A DNA stretch of 64,000 bases from an uncultured Roseibium sp. (GCF_947496995.1 NZ_CANMFD010000002.1:62001-126000); one strand, 5' to 3'; shown: positions 25,241 to 34,089, counted from the stretch's first letter. The notes: generated by a model not told the origin, from the sequence alone. Numbers and translations are program-made.

Positions 25241-25642
25241 ATGACTACCGTTGAAGGTGTCGGTGCGACACAAACCCAGGCCACGGGCGGTGCTTCCAGC
25301 GCCCAGCAGCAGCTGACCGTCGATTACGATACGTTCCTGCAGCTCATGATGGCGCAGATGCAGAACCAGGATCCGACGAACCCGATGGATGCTTCCGAAC
25401 AACTGTCGCAGCTGGCAAGCTTCAGCCAGGTCGAACAGGCGATCCAGACCAACGCCAAACTCGAGACGATGCTGATGAACATGTCCTTCGGACAGGTGGA
25501 TGACCTGATCGGAAGAACGGTCACCGACCCGAACGGGACGTCAGGTGTCGTGGAGCGGGTGGAAATCTATTCGGACGGTACGCTTCTGGCACTCGATAAC
25601 GGCAAGGGCGTTCTGCTTGGCCCGGGCGTCACGGTCTCCTGA
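25241..25642 (+). CDS. flgD: flagellar hook cap protein FlgD (short form)
   Basis: Scaffold for hook assembly. 133 residues, the short rhizobial form: the FlgD N-terminal domain (DYDTFLQLMMAQMQNQDPTN, SQLASFSQVEQAIQTN) followed by a small SH3-like part (DLIGRTVTDPNG). The larger Fn3/Tudor part of enteric FlgD is missing. AAAGGAGAG precedes the ATG. Confidence 0.92.
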   Translation: MTTVEGVGATQTQATGGASSAQQQLTVDYDTFLQLMMAQMQNQDPTNPMDASEQLSQLASFSQVEQAIQTNAKLETMLMNMSFGQVDDLIGRTVTDPNGTSGVVERVEIYSDGTLLALDNGKGVLLGPGVTVS

Positions 25643-25658
25643 GTGGGCAAAACCGATC

Positions 25659-25925
25659 ATGAATGAAGTTGATGCGCTGGACATTGTGAGGACCGCCATC
25701 TGGACGATCCTTATCGGATCAGCGCCGGCGATCGTGCCGGCGATGGTCGTGGGGATAGGTATTGCGCTGTTGCAGGCGCTTACCCAGGTGCAGGAAATCA
25801 CCCTGACGTTCATCCCCAAGATCGTTGCGATCCTGGTGATGATCGTCATTGCCGGACCATTCATCGGCGGTCAGATCTACACGCTGACCACACTGATCTA
25901 CGATCGGATCGAGACCGGGTTCTAA
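25659..25925 (+). CDS. fliQ: flagellar export gate protein FliQ
   Basis: 88-residue two-helix membrane protein of the FliPQR gate. ATG 25659 is the FliQ start; the frame is open to 25545 inside flgD. Helices TAIWTILIGSAPAIVPAMVV and IVAILVMIVIAGPFIGGQI enclose the conserved QALTQVQEITLTFIPKI loop. Ends the flgE unit; no T-run terminator follows, but a structured segment does (25932-26037). Confidence 0.93.
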   Translation: MNEVDALDIVRTAIWTILIGSAPAIVPAMVVGIGIALLQALTQVQEITLTFIPKIVAILVMIVIAGPFIGGQIYTLTTLIYDRIETGF

Positions 25926-25931
25926 AACTTT

Positions 25932-26037
25932 CTGCCGGGATGCTCCGCGTAAAGCGCCGTCTCTGCTCCAGTGCGGGCAGGGCGGCGCGGTTGCGCTCTC
26001 GCGCGCCGAGAGCCGTCGGCCATTTCCCGCCCGGCAG
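25932..26037. other. structured intergenic segment between fliQ and flhA
   Basis: Non-coding stretch with perfect paired arms: outer 25932-25939/26030-26037 (CTGCCGGG/CCCGGCAG), inner 25954-25959/25983-25988, a 4-bp stem inside that loop (25963-25966/25977-25980), and 25995-26001/26007-26013 (GCTCTCG/CGAGAGC). Together they can form a three-way junction in RNA. No T-run follows. It may be a 3' end stabiliser for the flgE mRNA, a Rho-type stop or a small RNA; chance pairing in GC-rich DNA is not excluded. Confidence 0.35.
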
Positions 26038-26083
26038 ATCAACCCGTATTCACCCGCGATTATCGGAAACCAAGGCGCTCTAA

Positions 26084-26101
26084 AAGCTTCGCGCAAGCTT
26101 G
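26084..26101 (+). promoter_or_regulatory. candidate FtcR-type box E, upstream of flhA operon
   Basis: AAGCTTC-GCGC-AAGCTTG: the two heptamers differ only in the last base, the clearest direct repeat of the set. 43 nt before flhA. Confidence 0.78.
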
Positions 26102-26144
26102 AGCGGCGACCTTGCGGGTCTCCAAAACGTCTGCGAGGGCAGGA

Positions 26145-28235
26145 ATGACAGACACCTCCGTTTCCCCGATTGCCGATGCACCGCCGGAAAGCCGCCGAGA
26201 CGTGGGTTTCGCGCTCGGCATCATCGTCATTCTCGTGGTTCTTTTTCTGCCGATTCCGACTTTTCTGATCGATTTTGGCCTTGCCATGTCGATTGCGCTT
26301 TCCGTGCTTATCCTGATGGTGGCGCTCTGGATCCAACGGCCGCTGGATTTCTCCTCCTTTCCCACGATCCTGCTGATCGCCACCTTGCTGCGGCTGTCGC
26401 TCAACATCGCCACGACCAGGGTCATTCTCGCCAAGGGGCATGAGGGACTGGATGCGGCCGGATATGTGATCCACGGATTTTCGCAATTCGTGATGAGCGG
26501 AGATTTCGTTATCGGGCTGATCGTGTTCGCGATCCTGGTGATCGTGAACTTCATGGTGATCACCAAGGGTGCGACGCGTATCGCCGAAGTCGGCGCGCGC
26601 TTTACGCTGGACGCGATCCCCGGGAAGCAGATGGCGATCGACGCCGATCTTTCCGCCGGGCTTATCGATGACAAGGAAGCCCAGCACAGGCGCAAGGAGC
26701 TGGAAGAGGAAAGCTCCTTTTTCGGTGCCATGGACGGTGCCTCGAAATTCGTCCGCGGCGATGCGGTCGCCGGGCTTATCATTACGGCGGTCAACGTGCT
26801 TGGCGGTATCGTCATCGGGGTGACCCGCTATGACATGAATGTCTCGAACGCCGCCGACGTCTTTACCAAGCTTTCGGTCGGGGACGGCCTGGTTTCCCAG
26901 ATCCCGGCTCTGATCGTGTCACTGGCAGCGGGTCTGCTGGTCTCGAAAGGGGGAACCAGGGGATCGACGGACAAGGCGGTTCTCGGCCAGCTTGGCGGGT
27001 ATCCGCGCGCGCTGTTCGTTGCGGCGATCCTGATGGCGATCTTTGCAATAATGCCGGGGCTTCCCATGCTGCCGTTCCTGCTGCTGGCGGCGCTGATGGG
27101 TTTCGTCGGATACACCATCCCCAAACGCTTGGCTGCCAAGAAGAAGGTCGAGGCGGACAACAAGACAGCCGCTGACGAAAAGGCACGGCTTGAGGAAAAG
27201 GACTCCGTCAAGGAGACGCTCAAATCCTCCGAGGTCGAACTGGTGCTCGGCAAGCAGCTTTCCGCTGAACTCCTGACCAAGCACGGCGAACTTTCGCGCC
27301 GGGTTGCCAAGATGCGGCGGAAATTCGCGGAGCAATACGGGTTCGTGGTGCCTGATATCCGTGTCACCGACAGCCTGACGCTGGATCCGAAAAGCTATCA
27401 GATCAAGATCCACGGCACGATTGTCGCCTCGCAGCACCTCAAGGTGGGTGAACTGCTGGTCATTCCGAATTCGGATGAGAAACTGCCCGTTCCGGCGGAT
27501 GCCACCAGAGAACCAGCCTTCGGCATGCCCGCCTACTGGGTGCCGCCGGCCTACAAGGACGAGCTCAAGCGCCGCGGCCTGACGCCTGCGGAAAACATGA
27601 CCGTCATTCTCACCCACCTGAGCGAAGTGATCCGCAACAACCTGCCACAGCTGTTGTCCTACAAGGACATGCGGGTTCTGTTCAACCGCCTCGACCCGGA
27701 ATACCAGAAGCTTCTGGACGACATCTGCCCGGCGCATACGTCTTTCTCTGGTCTGCAGGCGGTCCTCAAGCTTCTGCTGGCGGAGCGGGTCTCGATCCGC
27801 AACCTGAACCTCATTCTGGAAGCGGTCGCCGAAATCGTTCCGCATGTACGCCGCTCGGAGCAGGTCGTGGAGCATGTTCGCATGCGCATAGCCCAGCAGA
27901 TCTGCGGCGACCTGGCCGAAGGCGGTCCGCTGAATGTGCTGCGTCTTGGCAACCGCTGGGACCTGGCGTTCCACAATGCCCTGAGACGCGATGCGAAGGG
28001 GGACGTGATCGAGTTCGACATCGAACCGCAGCTGGTCGAGGATTTTGGAAACCAGATGTCCGACGCGGTCAAGAAACACATGAAGGACGGCAGCCGTTTC
28101 GCCATCGTGGCGGCACCGGATGCACGGCCCTATGTGCGCATGATCGTCGAGCGCATGTTCCCGACGCTGCCTGTTCTGTCCCACCTTGAGATTGCCCGCG
28201 GTGTGGATGTCTCAGCCCTTGGAAGTGTCTCGTGA
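26145..28235 (+). CDS. flhA: flagellar export apparatus protein FlhA
   Basis: Export-gate platform of the flagellar type III system. 696 residues from ATG 26145 (GAGGGCAGGA upstream; 26112 is also in frame but would shorten the gap to box E). About eight membrane helices in residues 20-320, the FHIPEP-type loop ([20 protein letters not shown] near 166-185), and a C-terminal cytoplasmic domain. Overlaps fliR by 4 bp (GTGA). Confidence 0.96.
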   Translation: MTDTSVSPIADAPPESRRDVGFALGIIVILVVLFLPIPTFLIDFGLAMSIALSVLILMVALWIQRPLDFSSFPTILLIATLLRLSLNIATTRVILAKGHEGLDAAGYVIHGFSQFVMSGDFVIGLIVFAILVIVNFMVITKGATRIAEVGARFTLDAIPGKQMAIDADLSAGLIDDKEAQHRRKELEEESSFFGAMDGASKFVRGDAVAGLIITAVNVLGGIVIGVTRYDMNVSNAADVFTKLSVGDGLVSQIPALIVSLAAGLLVSKGGTRGSTDKAVLGQLGGYPRALFVAAILMAIFAIMPGLPMLPFLLLAALMGFVGYTIPKRLAAKKKVEADNKTAADEKARLEEKDSVKETLKSSEVELVLGKQLSAELLTKHGELSRRVAKMRRKFAEQYGFVVPDIRVTDSLTLDPKSYQIKIHGTIVASQHLKVGELLVIPNSDEKLPVPADATREPAFGMPAYWVPPAYKDELKRRGLTPAENMTVILTHLSEVIRNNLPQLLSYKDMRVLFNRLDPEYQKLLDDICPAHTSFSGLQAVLKLLLAERVSIRNLNLILEAVAEIVPHVRRSEQVVEHVRMRIAQQICGDLAEGGPLNVLRLGNRWDLAFHNALRRDAKGDVIEFDIEPQLVEDFGNQMSDAVKKHMKDGSRFAIVAAPDARPYVRMIVERMFPTLPVLSHLEIARGVDVSALGSVS

Positions 28236-29008
28236 TTGCCGGCGGGCTGTTGCTCGGCACGTTCAACGCATCGGTCCTGCTGGCGGTTTTCCTGCTGTTC
28301 TGCCGGATCGGCGCCTGCCTGATGATCATTCCCGGTTTCGGCAGCAACCGCATACCGGTCCGCGTCCGTCTGTTTGTCGCCCTGGCGATCTCGCTCGCGC
28401 TGTCGCCGCTCCTGACCCCAGCCATTCAGGCGGCCCTGCCGGACGAAAAACTGGCGACCGTCGCCCTGTTCATCGGCGCGGAACTGCTGACCGGGGCGTT
28501 CATCGGATTCCTCGGCCGGGCCTTCATCGCAGCGCTGGAAACCCTGACGACGCTGGTGTCCATGGCGATCGGTCTTTCCAACATGCCCGGACTGCCGATC
28601 GAAGGTGTCGATGCGCTGCCTCCTGTCGCGAACCTCTTCACGGTGACCGCAACCGCGATGGTTTTCATCACCAATCAGCACTGGGAAATCCTGCGCGGAC
28701 TTGTGGCTTCCTACGAGGCCATTCCCGCGGGCGTGCCGTTGACGGCTGTTTCGAGCCTGGAACAGTTCGCCGATCAGCTGGCGCAGACCTTCGTTCTGGC
28801 GCTGCGCGTCTGCAGCCCCTTCGTGGTCTATACCGTCGTGGTCAACATGGCGGTCGGTCTGGTCAACAAGCTGACCCCGCAGATCCCGGTCTATTTCATC
28901 TCCATGCCGTTTGTCATCGCAGGCGGACTCTACTTCCTCTACCTGGTCATCGGGGAGGCGATCATGATCTTCCTGGACGGGTATTTCACTTGGCTTCAGA
29001 TAGGATAG
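28232..29008 (+). CDS. fliR: flagellar export gate protein FliR
   Basis: Single-copy subunit closing the FliPQR gate. 258 residues, multi-helix membrane protein; characteristic [20 protein letters not shown] near the N-terminus, then [20 protein letters not shown] and [17 protein letters not shown]. Starts at GTG within the flhA stop overlap. Followed at 4 bp by a coiled-coil gene. Confidence 0.95.
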   Translation: MIAGGLLLGTFNASVLLAVFLLFCRIGACLMIIPGFGSNRIPVRVRLFVALAISLALSPLLTPAIQAALPDEKLATVALFIGAELLTGAFIGFLGRAFIAALETLTTLVSMAIGLSNMPGLPIEGVDALPPVANLFTVTATAMVFITNQHWEILRGLVASYEAIPAGVPLTAVSSLEQFADQLAQTFVLALRVCSPFVVYTVVVNMAVGLVNKLTPQIPVYFISMPFVIAGGLYFLYLVIGEAIMIFLDGYFTWLQIG

Positions 29009-29012
29009 GACG

Positions 29013-29393
29013 ATGGCGCGAAACAGTCACGAAATCGAACGCCTGTTCCGGATGCAGAAGCAGATCTTTCTGTTTTCCTCATGGCTCCTGCAGAAACTCG
29101 ACGCCCAGGTCTACCAGCTCTCCGAAAAGGAAAGGCGCATCCTTCTGGCGCTTTCCAACGGCGATCTGGCCCAGCATGACCGTTTCATCGCCAATGCGGC
29201 CGAGCGCCTGCGGCGGATCATCGAGGAAATGGCGCGGCTGAGCGAAGCCCGCTCGAGGGTGAATTCCGAATTCGACCGCCAGCGGATGATGCTGAAGCTG
29301 ATGGCCGAGCGGCTGGCGAAAATGCGCGGCGAAGAGCAGCGTGCGGAAGAAGAGCGCGATCTGATGGACCTTCTGGAGCGCCGGTTCGGCTGA
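29013..29393 (+). CDS. small coiled-coil flagellar-operon protein (FliJ-like candidate)
   Basis: 126 residues, almost wholly helical and charged, with two long heptad stretches (about 25-70 and 65-120) and no signal or membrane segment. Position four bases after fliR, in the export-gate unit, and the coiled-coil plan suggest a soluble export factor. FliJ, otherwise missing from this window, is such a protein, but sequence similarity is too weak to name it. Alternative: an unrelated clade-specific export chaperone. Confidence 0.7.
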   Translation: MARNSHEIERLFRMQKQIFLFSSWLLQKLDAQVYQLSEKERRILLALSNGDLAQHDRFIANAAERLRRIIEEMARLSEARSRVNSEFDRQRMMLKLMAERLAKMRGEEQRAEEERDLMDLLERRFG

Positions 29394-29415
29394 CGGTTCC
29401 AAACATCCGGGACGC

Positions 29416-29433
29416 AAGCCTCCCGCAAGCTGC
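29416..29433 (+). promoter_or_regulatory. candidate FtcR-type box F, upstream of flgJ unit
   Basis: AAGCCTC-CCGC-AAGCTGC, 11-bp direct repeat; CTAGAAC at 29439-29445 is a plausible -10 at the same offset as in box B, giving a start near 29452. 111 nt separate box and start codon. Confidence 0.75.
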
Positions 29434-29451
29434 GACAGCTAGAACAGAGAC

Positions 29452-29518
29452 TGCAAACAAGGCCCGAAGTAAGCTTCCCTGCTTGCCTCGCCCTGTCACC
29501 CCACGGGCCTTGTTTGCA
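29452..29518 (+). promoter_or_regulatory. long hairpin at the 5' end of the flgJ-unit leader
   Basis: Perfect 15-bp inverted repeat: arms 29452-29466 and 29504-29518 (core CAAACAAGGCCCG/CGGGCCTTGTTTG), with a second 6-bp hairpin inside the loop (29469-29474/29481-29486). The 5' arm begins at the start predicted from box F, so the mRNA would open with this hairpin. It ends 26 nt before the flgJ start. Could be an mRNA stabiliser, a translation control element or a protein-binding site. Confidence 0.6.
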
Positions 29519-29544
29519 ACCAGTTTTGACCAAGGAGCCGTCCA

Positions 29545-29970
29545 ATGGCGATTTCGCCTCCGTCCGACCTGATCCTGGATGTTGCCAAGGCCGCGGACCC
29601 GGTCAGTCTGCAGGCCGCCACCAGCCGCTTGAAATCCATCGCGGCTTCCGGATCGGGCGCTGACTTCCAGTTGGCCTTCACCGACGCTTCGGCCGGTACC
29701 ACAGCGGCGTTCAACCGCTACAGTCCCGAAGCGACAAACGCTGCCGGTGCGAACAAGTCACCGGCCGAGAAATTCGAAGCGATGATTCTCAGTCAGTTCG
29801 TGGAAACGATGCTGCCCCAGGACTCCGAAGCCGTCTTCGGTGAGGGGGCCACGGGAGAAATCTGGAAATCGATGCTCGCCGAGCAAATCGCCAACCAGCT
29901 TGCCGCCAGCGGTGGAGTGGGCATCGCGGACATGATCTCAAACACGCTTGATCACGGAGTAAAAGCATAA
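29545..29970 (+). CDS. flgJ: rod-binding protein (FlgJ N-terminal domain type)
   Basis: Rod-assembly scaffold. 141 residues: only the rod-binding domain (PAEKFEAMILSQFVETMLPQ and SMLAEQIANQLAASGGVGIA); the muramidase half of enteric FlgJ is absent, as in most alphaproteobacteria, where the separate transglycosylase at 19729 may supply that activity. CAAGGAG precedes the ATG. The stop overlaps the next start by one base (TAATG). Confidence 0.85.
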   Translation: MAISPPSDLILDVAKAADPVSLQAATSRLKSIAASGSGADFQLAFTDASAGTTAAFNRYSPEATNAAGANKSPAEKFEAMILSQFVETMLPQDSEAVFGEGATGEIWKSMLAEQIANQLAASGGVGIADMISNTLDHGVKA

Positions 29971-30368
29971 TGGACGCCGGCCAGGAAATTGCCCTTCAGG
30001 AACAGGTTCCCAACCCGGTGCATTCGGCGCCGCTGATCATCGCCGTCAAGCGCGCGATCAATGCCGTGCGCGATGAAACCCAGGCGCTGCGCGCCGATCC
30101 GACAGCCGATCTCAAGCGCTTCGAATATGCCAAGAGCCAGGCGCTTCTGGATCTTTCGCGGGCCCGTTCCGCTGTCCCGCCGAATGCATTTTCCAGCGAA
30201 TTGAAAGCCGACCTGAGCGAGTTCAAGGGGGTGCTGGAGGAGAATGTCGGTCTCTTGAGACTACACATGAACGCCGTTTCCGAAGTGGTGCAGATGATGT
30301 CGAGGACGATGATCGATTTTGACTCCGACGGCACCTACCAGGCACCGTTTCCGGAGCCCGCGCGATGA
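29970..30368 (+). CDS. FlgN-like export chaperone candidate
   Basis: 132 residues, helical, soluble. The pattern of a long helical body (AVKRAINAVRDETQALRADP, LKRFEYAKSQALLDLSRAR, EFKGVLEENVGLLRLHMNAV) and a disordered end with a Pro-rich tail resembles FlgN, the chaperone of FlgK and FlgL. No other FlgN candidate is seen. Coupled to flgJ (one-base overlap) and to the next gene (ATGA). Confidence 0.65.
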   Translation: MDAGQEIALQEQVPNPVHSAPLIIAVKRAINAVRDETQALRADPTADLKRFEYAKSQALLDLSRARSAVPPNAFSSELKADLSEFKGVLEENVGLLRLHMNAVSEVVQMMSRTMIDFDSDGTYQAPFPEPAR

Positions 30369-30823
30369 CGAAAATTCTGATTGCCGGCATCTGGATGGCA
30401 GCCACCATGCTGGCGTCGGGATATGCGACCGCGCAATATATCGCCTCCCAGAAGCGGGTCGATGTAAACGGCGAGGCCACCTTTGTCGGTCTCGACTACG
30501 AAACGGTCAAACCGGTCAACGTCCCGATCCTGTTCGAGGGCGCCTTGCAAGGCTACGTGGTGGCCAAGCTGGTCTTCACAGCTGATGCGGAAGTCCTGCG
30601 CCGTCTTCCGGTGCCGCCCCATCCTTTCCTGGTTGATGAGGCCTTCCGCGTCCTTTATTCGGACAGCCAGCTCGATTTCAGAAACTTGGAACGCTACGAC
30701 CTTGACGCCTTCACCGATGATCTGAAACAGAAAACCAATGCCCGGCTGGGCAGCTCGGTGATCCGCGACGTCCTGGTGGAAGAACTGAACTATTTCGACC
30801 AGGAAGACATCGTAAGCAACTGA
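30365..30823 (+). CDS. membrane-anchored flagellar-operon protein, FliL-like plan
   Basis: 152 residues: one N-terminal membrane segment (ILIAGIWMAATMLASGYATA) and a periplasmic domain with a FVGLDYETVKPVNVPI strand and a helical C-terminal end (IRDVLVEELNYFDQED). Size and layout resemble FliL, which is already encoded at 10803, so this may be a second stator-associated protein. Function not proven. Last gene of the box F unit, before a strong terminator. Confidence 0.65.
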   Translation: MTKILIAGIWMAATMLASGYATAQYIASQKRVDVNGEATFVGLDYETVKPVNVPILFEGALQGYVVAKLVFTADAEVLRRLPVPPHPFLVDEAFRVLYSDSQLDFRNLERYDLDAFTDDLKQKTNARLGSSVIRDVLVEELNYFDQEDIVSN

Positions 30824-30867
30824 CGGGCCCACCTTCTTGTCCTCTACTTCTTGCCTCCCAGGCAATT

Positions 30868-30899
30868 GGCGTCCAGCTTCGGTTGGGCGCCCTTTTTTT
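30868..30899 (+). terminator. terminator of the flgJ unit
   Basis: 8-bp stem with one G-T pair (30868-30875/30884-30891), loop, then seven Ts. Marks the end of flagellar block 1. Confidence 0.85.
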
Positions 30900-30951
30900 G
30901 GGGAGGGCGACGACGATCCTTAGTCACTTCCGGGCGCATCAGTTGCAGGGA

Positions 30952-31209
30952 TCATCCGTCGGAGCTGAAGATCGTGTCTATGGCCTGGAAAATCGTGTTG
31001 TAGACGCCAATTTCGTCTCGCGCGAAATCACCATGCGGAACCGCCTTCTTGGCCTCGTTGGTCAGATCGGCCCTGATGGCTTCAAGATCTGCAGCCGTGC
31101 CGCCCGAGTGGTTTGCAAGTTCCAGATGCAGCCTCTTGGCGATACCGGCGTAGGCGACGATTGCCGTCACCATATGTGTCGGTTCCTCGGGTATCTGGAT
31201 CTTTTTCAT
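30952..31209 (-). CDS. small hypothetical protein
   Basis: 85 residues, acidic and helical, no signal peptide. ATG at 31209 with GGCAGG just upstream. Not recognised. It lies alone between the flagellar terminator and the UdgX gene, on the - strand. An overlapping + strand frame (30883-31470) has no ribosome site and atypical composition, so I prefer this one. Confidence 0.45.
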   Translation of the reverse strand: MKKIQIPEEPTHMVTAIVAYAGIAKRLHLELANHSGGTAADLEAIRADLTNEAKKAVPHGDFARDEIGVYNTIFQAIDTIFSSDG

Positions 31210-31420
31210 GCCTGCCGGTTCCGTGCTTGGGAAGGAATGCCGCTCGGTTGCGGCTGGGTGCGCTCTGTGCCGGTTCTAACACCAAAAATCAAAATCGGTG
31301 CCAATCCAGGCAACGACCTCCAACACCTTTCCGTCAACTTCGCACCACCCGGTCATTGGCACCCGGAAATGTCTGGCGTTTTTTCCAGCGGAAAGGCTCC
31401 TGCAATGAGCCCGCACAAAA

Positions 31421-32860
31421 TCAGTCGTGTGATCGCAAGAGGGAGGTGGCCTGGCGCAGATCCTGGATAAAGTGTGACTTAGCTTGCCGGCGCTGAGTTT
31501 CCTCCCTCAAACGCAGCAGATAGGAAGGGTGGTAGGTGATCAGCACCGGTGTCCCGTCTTCTGCCTTTTCCACCGTTCCCCGGCGCTGCAACAGACTTTC
31601 ACCCGAGCCGGTCAGGGAGAGTGTCGCGCTTGAGCCCATGGCGAGAAGGAGTTTTGGCTTCACTGCCCTGCGCTCGAAATCGAGCCACCAGCGGCAGGCG
31701 ACCACTTCTCCGGCATTCGGCTTGTTGTGCAAACGGCGTTTTCCGCGCGGTGTGAACTTGAAGTGTTTGACGGCGTTGGTCAGGAAGGCGCAAGTCCGGT
31801 CCAGTCCTGCTTCTTCGGCGCAGCTGTCGAACAATTGCCCGGCGGGACCGACAAACGGCCTGCCTGTCAGGTCTTCTATATCGCCAGGTTGCTCGCCGAC
31901 GATCATCAGGTCCGCATCCGATGGGCCTTCTCCCGGAACCGCCTGGGTGGCGCAACTGCCAATCGTGCACCGCCGACAAGCATCCAGAGCCGGTTTCAAG
32001 GTGTCGAGACTCAAATTGCCGTCATCGGGAGGCGCGGGTCGCATGGGACGGACTTTGCCCGAAAATGCGGACGGTTCCGTAGGCATCGCTAGTTGCATTG
32101 CCAGTGCCCGCTCCGGCGCGGTGCGGATCATGCCGGGTATGAGAGATGCCTCGGGAAGGTTCTTCCAGTATTTGCGGGGCATTTCAGACGTCATGGCCGA
32201 GACCATCAGGCGGGCGGGATTGAAAATATTCGCGAAATAGGTACGCCAGAGGTCCTCGGTCGCATCTTCGGGAGGCGGAGAGAAATTTCTCGTTTCCTCA
32301 TAGGACAGCGTTCCATTCTCGAACCGCGCGGTCAGTGACGGGGTGGCGATAATCCAGTCCATGTCACCGAAGCGGCTGGCGAAGAAAGGACAGGCGGCTT
32401 CAGCGATGGGATGATCGGGCTCGAACCAGGCAGCAAAGGCGCGCCTCGCTGCATCCGGGGAACCGACTTCGCGAAACCGCACAAACGCGTGCATCTTGTG
32501 AATGTCGCGCCGGACGGCCTTTTCCTGGCCAAGGAGGCAATGCAGCGGCTTGTCGGAGCGGTCTCCCCAGCGCAGCCTCCCGCTCGCCAGTCGCGCAACG
32601 ATGTCGTAGGCGCGGGCAAATCGTTCCGGATCCTTGTGGTGGAGTGCGGTCTCGATGGACGTGAGCGCCGATTTGGTCAGCGTGAATGGCGTTTTACAGT
32701 CTGCATCGGCAATCTTTTCGGGCGCGGCGAAGAGGTCGGCGTCTGGTTCTCCGGTCTGCCAGACCAGGTTTTCGCCGGGTACCCCGGCCTGAAGCAGCCG
32801 CCGCGCCTGCCGGCGCCAGGCTGCCACGGTGCCGATGCGCGGCAGGCACACCATCTGCAT
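31421..32860 (-). CDS. UdgX-family uracil-DNA binding protein fused to a DUF4130 domain
   Basis: 479 residues. The N-terminal half (about 1-270) is the DUF4130/TIGR03915 type found with the DNA-repair radical SAM family. The C-terminal half is a family 4-like uracil-DNA glycosylase: Fe-S cysteines CRRCTIGSC near 295, motif A GEQPGD (322-327), and the extra loop KRRLH (374-378). That loop, KRRIH in studied UdgX, holds the histidine that makes a covalent bond with uracil-containing DNA; here Ile is Leu. Overlaps the radical SAM gene by one base (TGATG). Confidence 0.88.
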   Translation of the reverse strand: MQMVCLPRIGTVAAWRRQARRLLQAGVPGENLVWQTGEPDADLFAAPEKIADADCKTPFTLTKSALTSIETALHHKDPERFARAYDIVARLASGRLRWGDRSDKPLHCLLGQEKAVRRDIHKMHAFVRFREVGSPDAARRAFAAWFEPDHPIAEAACPFFASRFGDMDWIIATPSLTARFENGTLSYEETRNFSPPPEDATEDLWRTYFANIFNPARLMVSAMTSEMPRKYWKNLPEASLIPGMIRTAPERALAMQLAMPTEPSAFSGKVRPMRPAPPDDGNLSLDTLKPALDACRRCTIGSCATQAVPGEGPSDADLMIVGEQPGDIEDLTGRPFVGPAGQLFDSCAEEAGLDRTCAFLTNAVKHFKFTPRGKRRLHNKPNAGEVVACRWWLDFERRAVKPKLLLAMGSSATLSLTGSGESLLQRRGTVEKAEDGTPVLITYHPSYLLRLREETQRRQAKSHFIQDLRQATSLLRSHD

Positions 32861-34089
32861 CAGAACAGGCTCATCTGTTCCGGCGCAGCGGTGAACCGGG
32901 CCCGCAGATTGGCGTCATCGGGCAAATGGCCCGGTGTCCAGCCGGGAAGGATGATGAAGGGTTTTGCGTGTTTCAGCACGCAGCCGATCGAGACGAGGTG
33001 CTCGTAGCGGATGGAGTGGTGACGCCGGGCGTTCAGGATCCGCTGGACGGAGCGGGTGCCGAAACCCGGGACGCGCAGCAGCAATTCCTTCGACGCGCGG
33101 TTCACATCCACGGGAAAATGGCCGCGGTGCGCCAGGGCCCAGGCAAGTTTCGGATCGACGTTCAGATCCAGCATGCCGCCTGCCGGGGCGATCTCCTCCA
33201 CCTCGAAGCCGTAGAACCGCATCAGCCAGTCGGCCTGATAGAGACGATGCTCGCGCATCAGGGGAGGACGTTTCAAGGGCAGCAGCCGCGAGGCGTCGGG
33301 AATGGGCGAAAAGGCGGAATAATAAACCCGGCCGAGTTTGTAGGACGAATAGAGCAGGGAGGCGTTGGAGAGGATATCCCCGTCCGAAGCCGTGTCAGCG
33401 CCGACGATCATCTGGGTCGATTGCCCGGCAGGTGCGAAACGGCCCGGTCTCTTGCCCCGATAGGACTTTTCTTTCGCCGCGTCGCGCCGGGTGCGGACAT
33501 CGGCCATTGCGCGCCGGATGGACAAGGCGGATTTTTCCGGCGCCAGGCGCGTCAACGCGTTTTCGGTCGGCAGTTCCACGTTGATCGACAGGCGATCTGC
33601 CCATTTTCCAGCTTCCTCGATCAGCTCGGGGCTGGCATCGGGAATGGTCTTGAGATGAATGTAGCCGCGGAAATTCTCCCGCTCACGCAAGGTGCGCACG
33701 ATGTTGACCATGTCGGCCATCGTGCCGTCCGGGGAGCGGATGATGCCGGAGGACAGGAACAGGCCTTCGATATAGTTCCGGCGATAGAACTCGACGGTCA
33801 GCTTGACCACTTCTTCAACTGTGAATCGCGCCCGCTCGACCCGGCTCGACGCCCGGTTGACGCAATAGGCGCAGTCGTAGATGCAGAAATTCGTCATCAG
33901 GATCTTGAGAAGCGAAATGCAGCGCCCGTCCGGAGCATAGGCGTGACAAATCCCGCTGCCCCCGGACGATCCGAGCCCCTTGCCGTCCCTGGAGGAGCGT
34001 CGCTCGCCGCCGGAAGACGCGCAGGACGCGTCATATTTTGCCGCATCCGCCAGGATCGCCAGTTTGTCTGAAAGTGATCTTTTTGCCAT
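32860..34089 (-). CDS. putative DNA modification/repair radical SAM protein
   Basis: 409 residues from ATG 34089 (34170 would add an unlikely extension). Radical SAM cysteines CIYDCAYC (about 67-74) bind the 4Fe-4S cluster; the C-terminus has a helix-hairpin-helix-like segment (LLLRVPGFGTRSVQRILNAR) for DNA contact. Matches the family that occurs with DUF4130/UdgX partners and has been proposed to act on damaged or modified bases. The substrate is unknown. First gene of the two-gene repair operon. Confidence 0.87.
   Translation of the reverse strand: MAKRSLSDKLAILADAAKYDASCASSGGERRSSRDGKGLGSSGGSGICHAYAPDGRCISLLKILMTNFCIYDCAYCVNRASSRVERARFTVEEVVKLTVEFYRRNYIEGLFLSSGIIRSPDGTMADMVNIVRTLRERENFRGYIHLKTIPDASPELIEEAGKWADRLSINVELPTENALTRLAPEKSALSIRRAMADVRTRRDAAKEKSYRGKRPGRFAPAGQSTQMIVGADTASDGDILSNASLLYSSYKLGRVYYSAFSPIPDASRLLPLKRPPLMREHRLYQADWLMRFYGFEVEEIAPAGGMLDLNVDPKLAWALAHRGHFPVDVNRASKELLLRVPGFGTRSVQRILNARRHHSIRYEHLVSIGCVLKHAKPFIILPGWTPGHLPDDANLRARFTAAPEQMSLF

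Noticed and set aside
26919-28184. 421-codon open frame antisense to flhA
   Set aside because: flhA is complete; the antisense product has no motif.
30883-31470. + strand 195-codon frame after the flgJ-unit terminator
   Set aside because: Begins within the terminator loop region, lacks a ribosome site, and overlaps a better-supported small - strand gene.
32686-34071. 461-codon + strand frame over the radical SAM and UdgX genes
   Set aside because: Antisense to two genes with clear catalytic motifs; no start signal.
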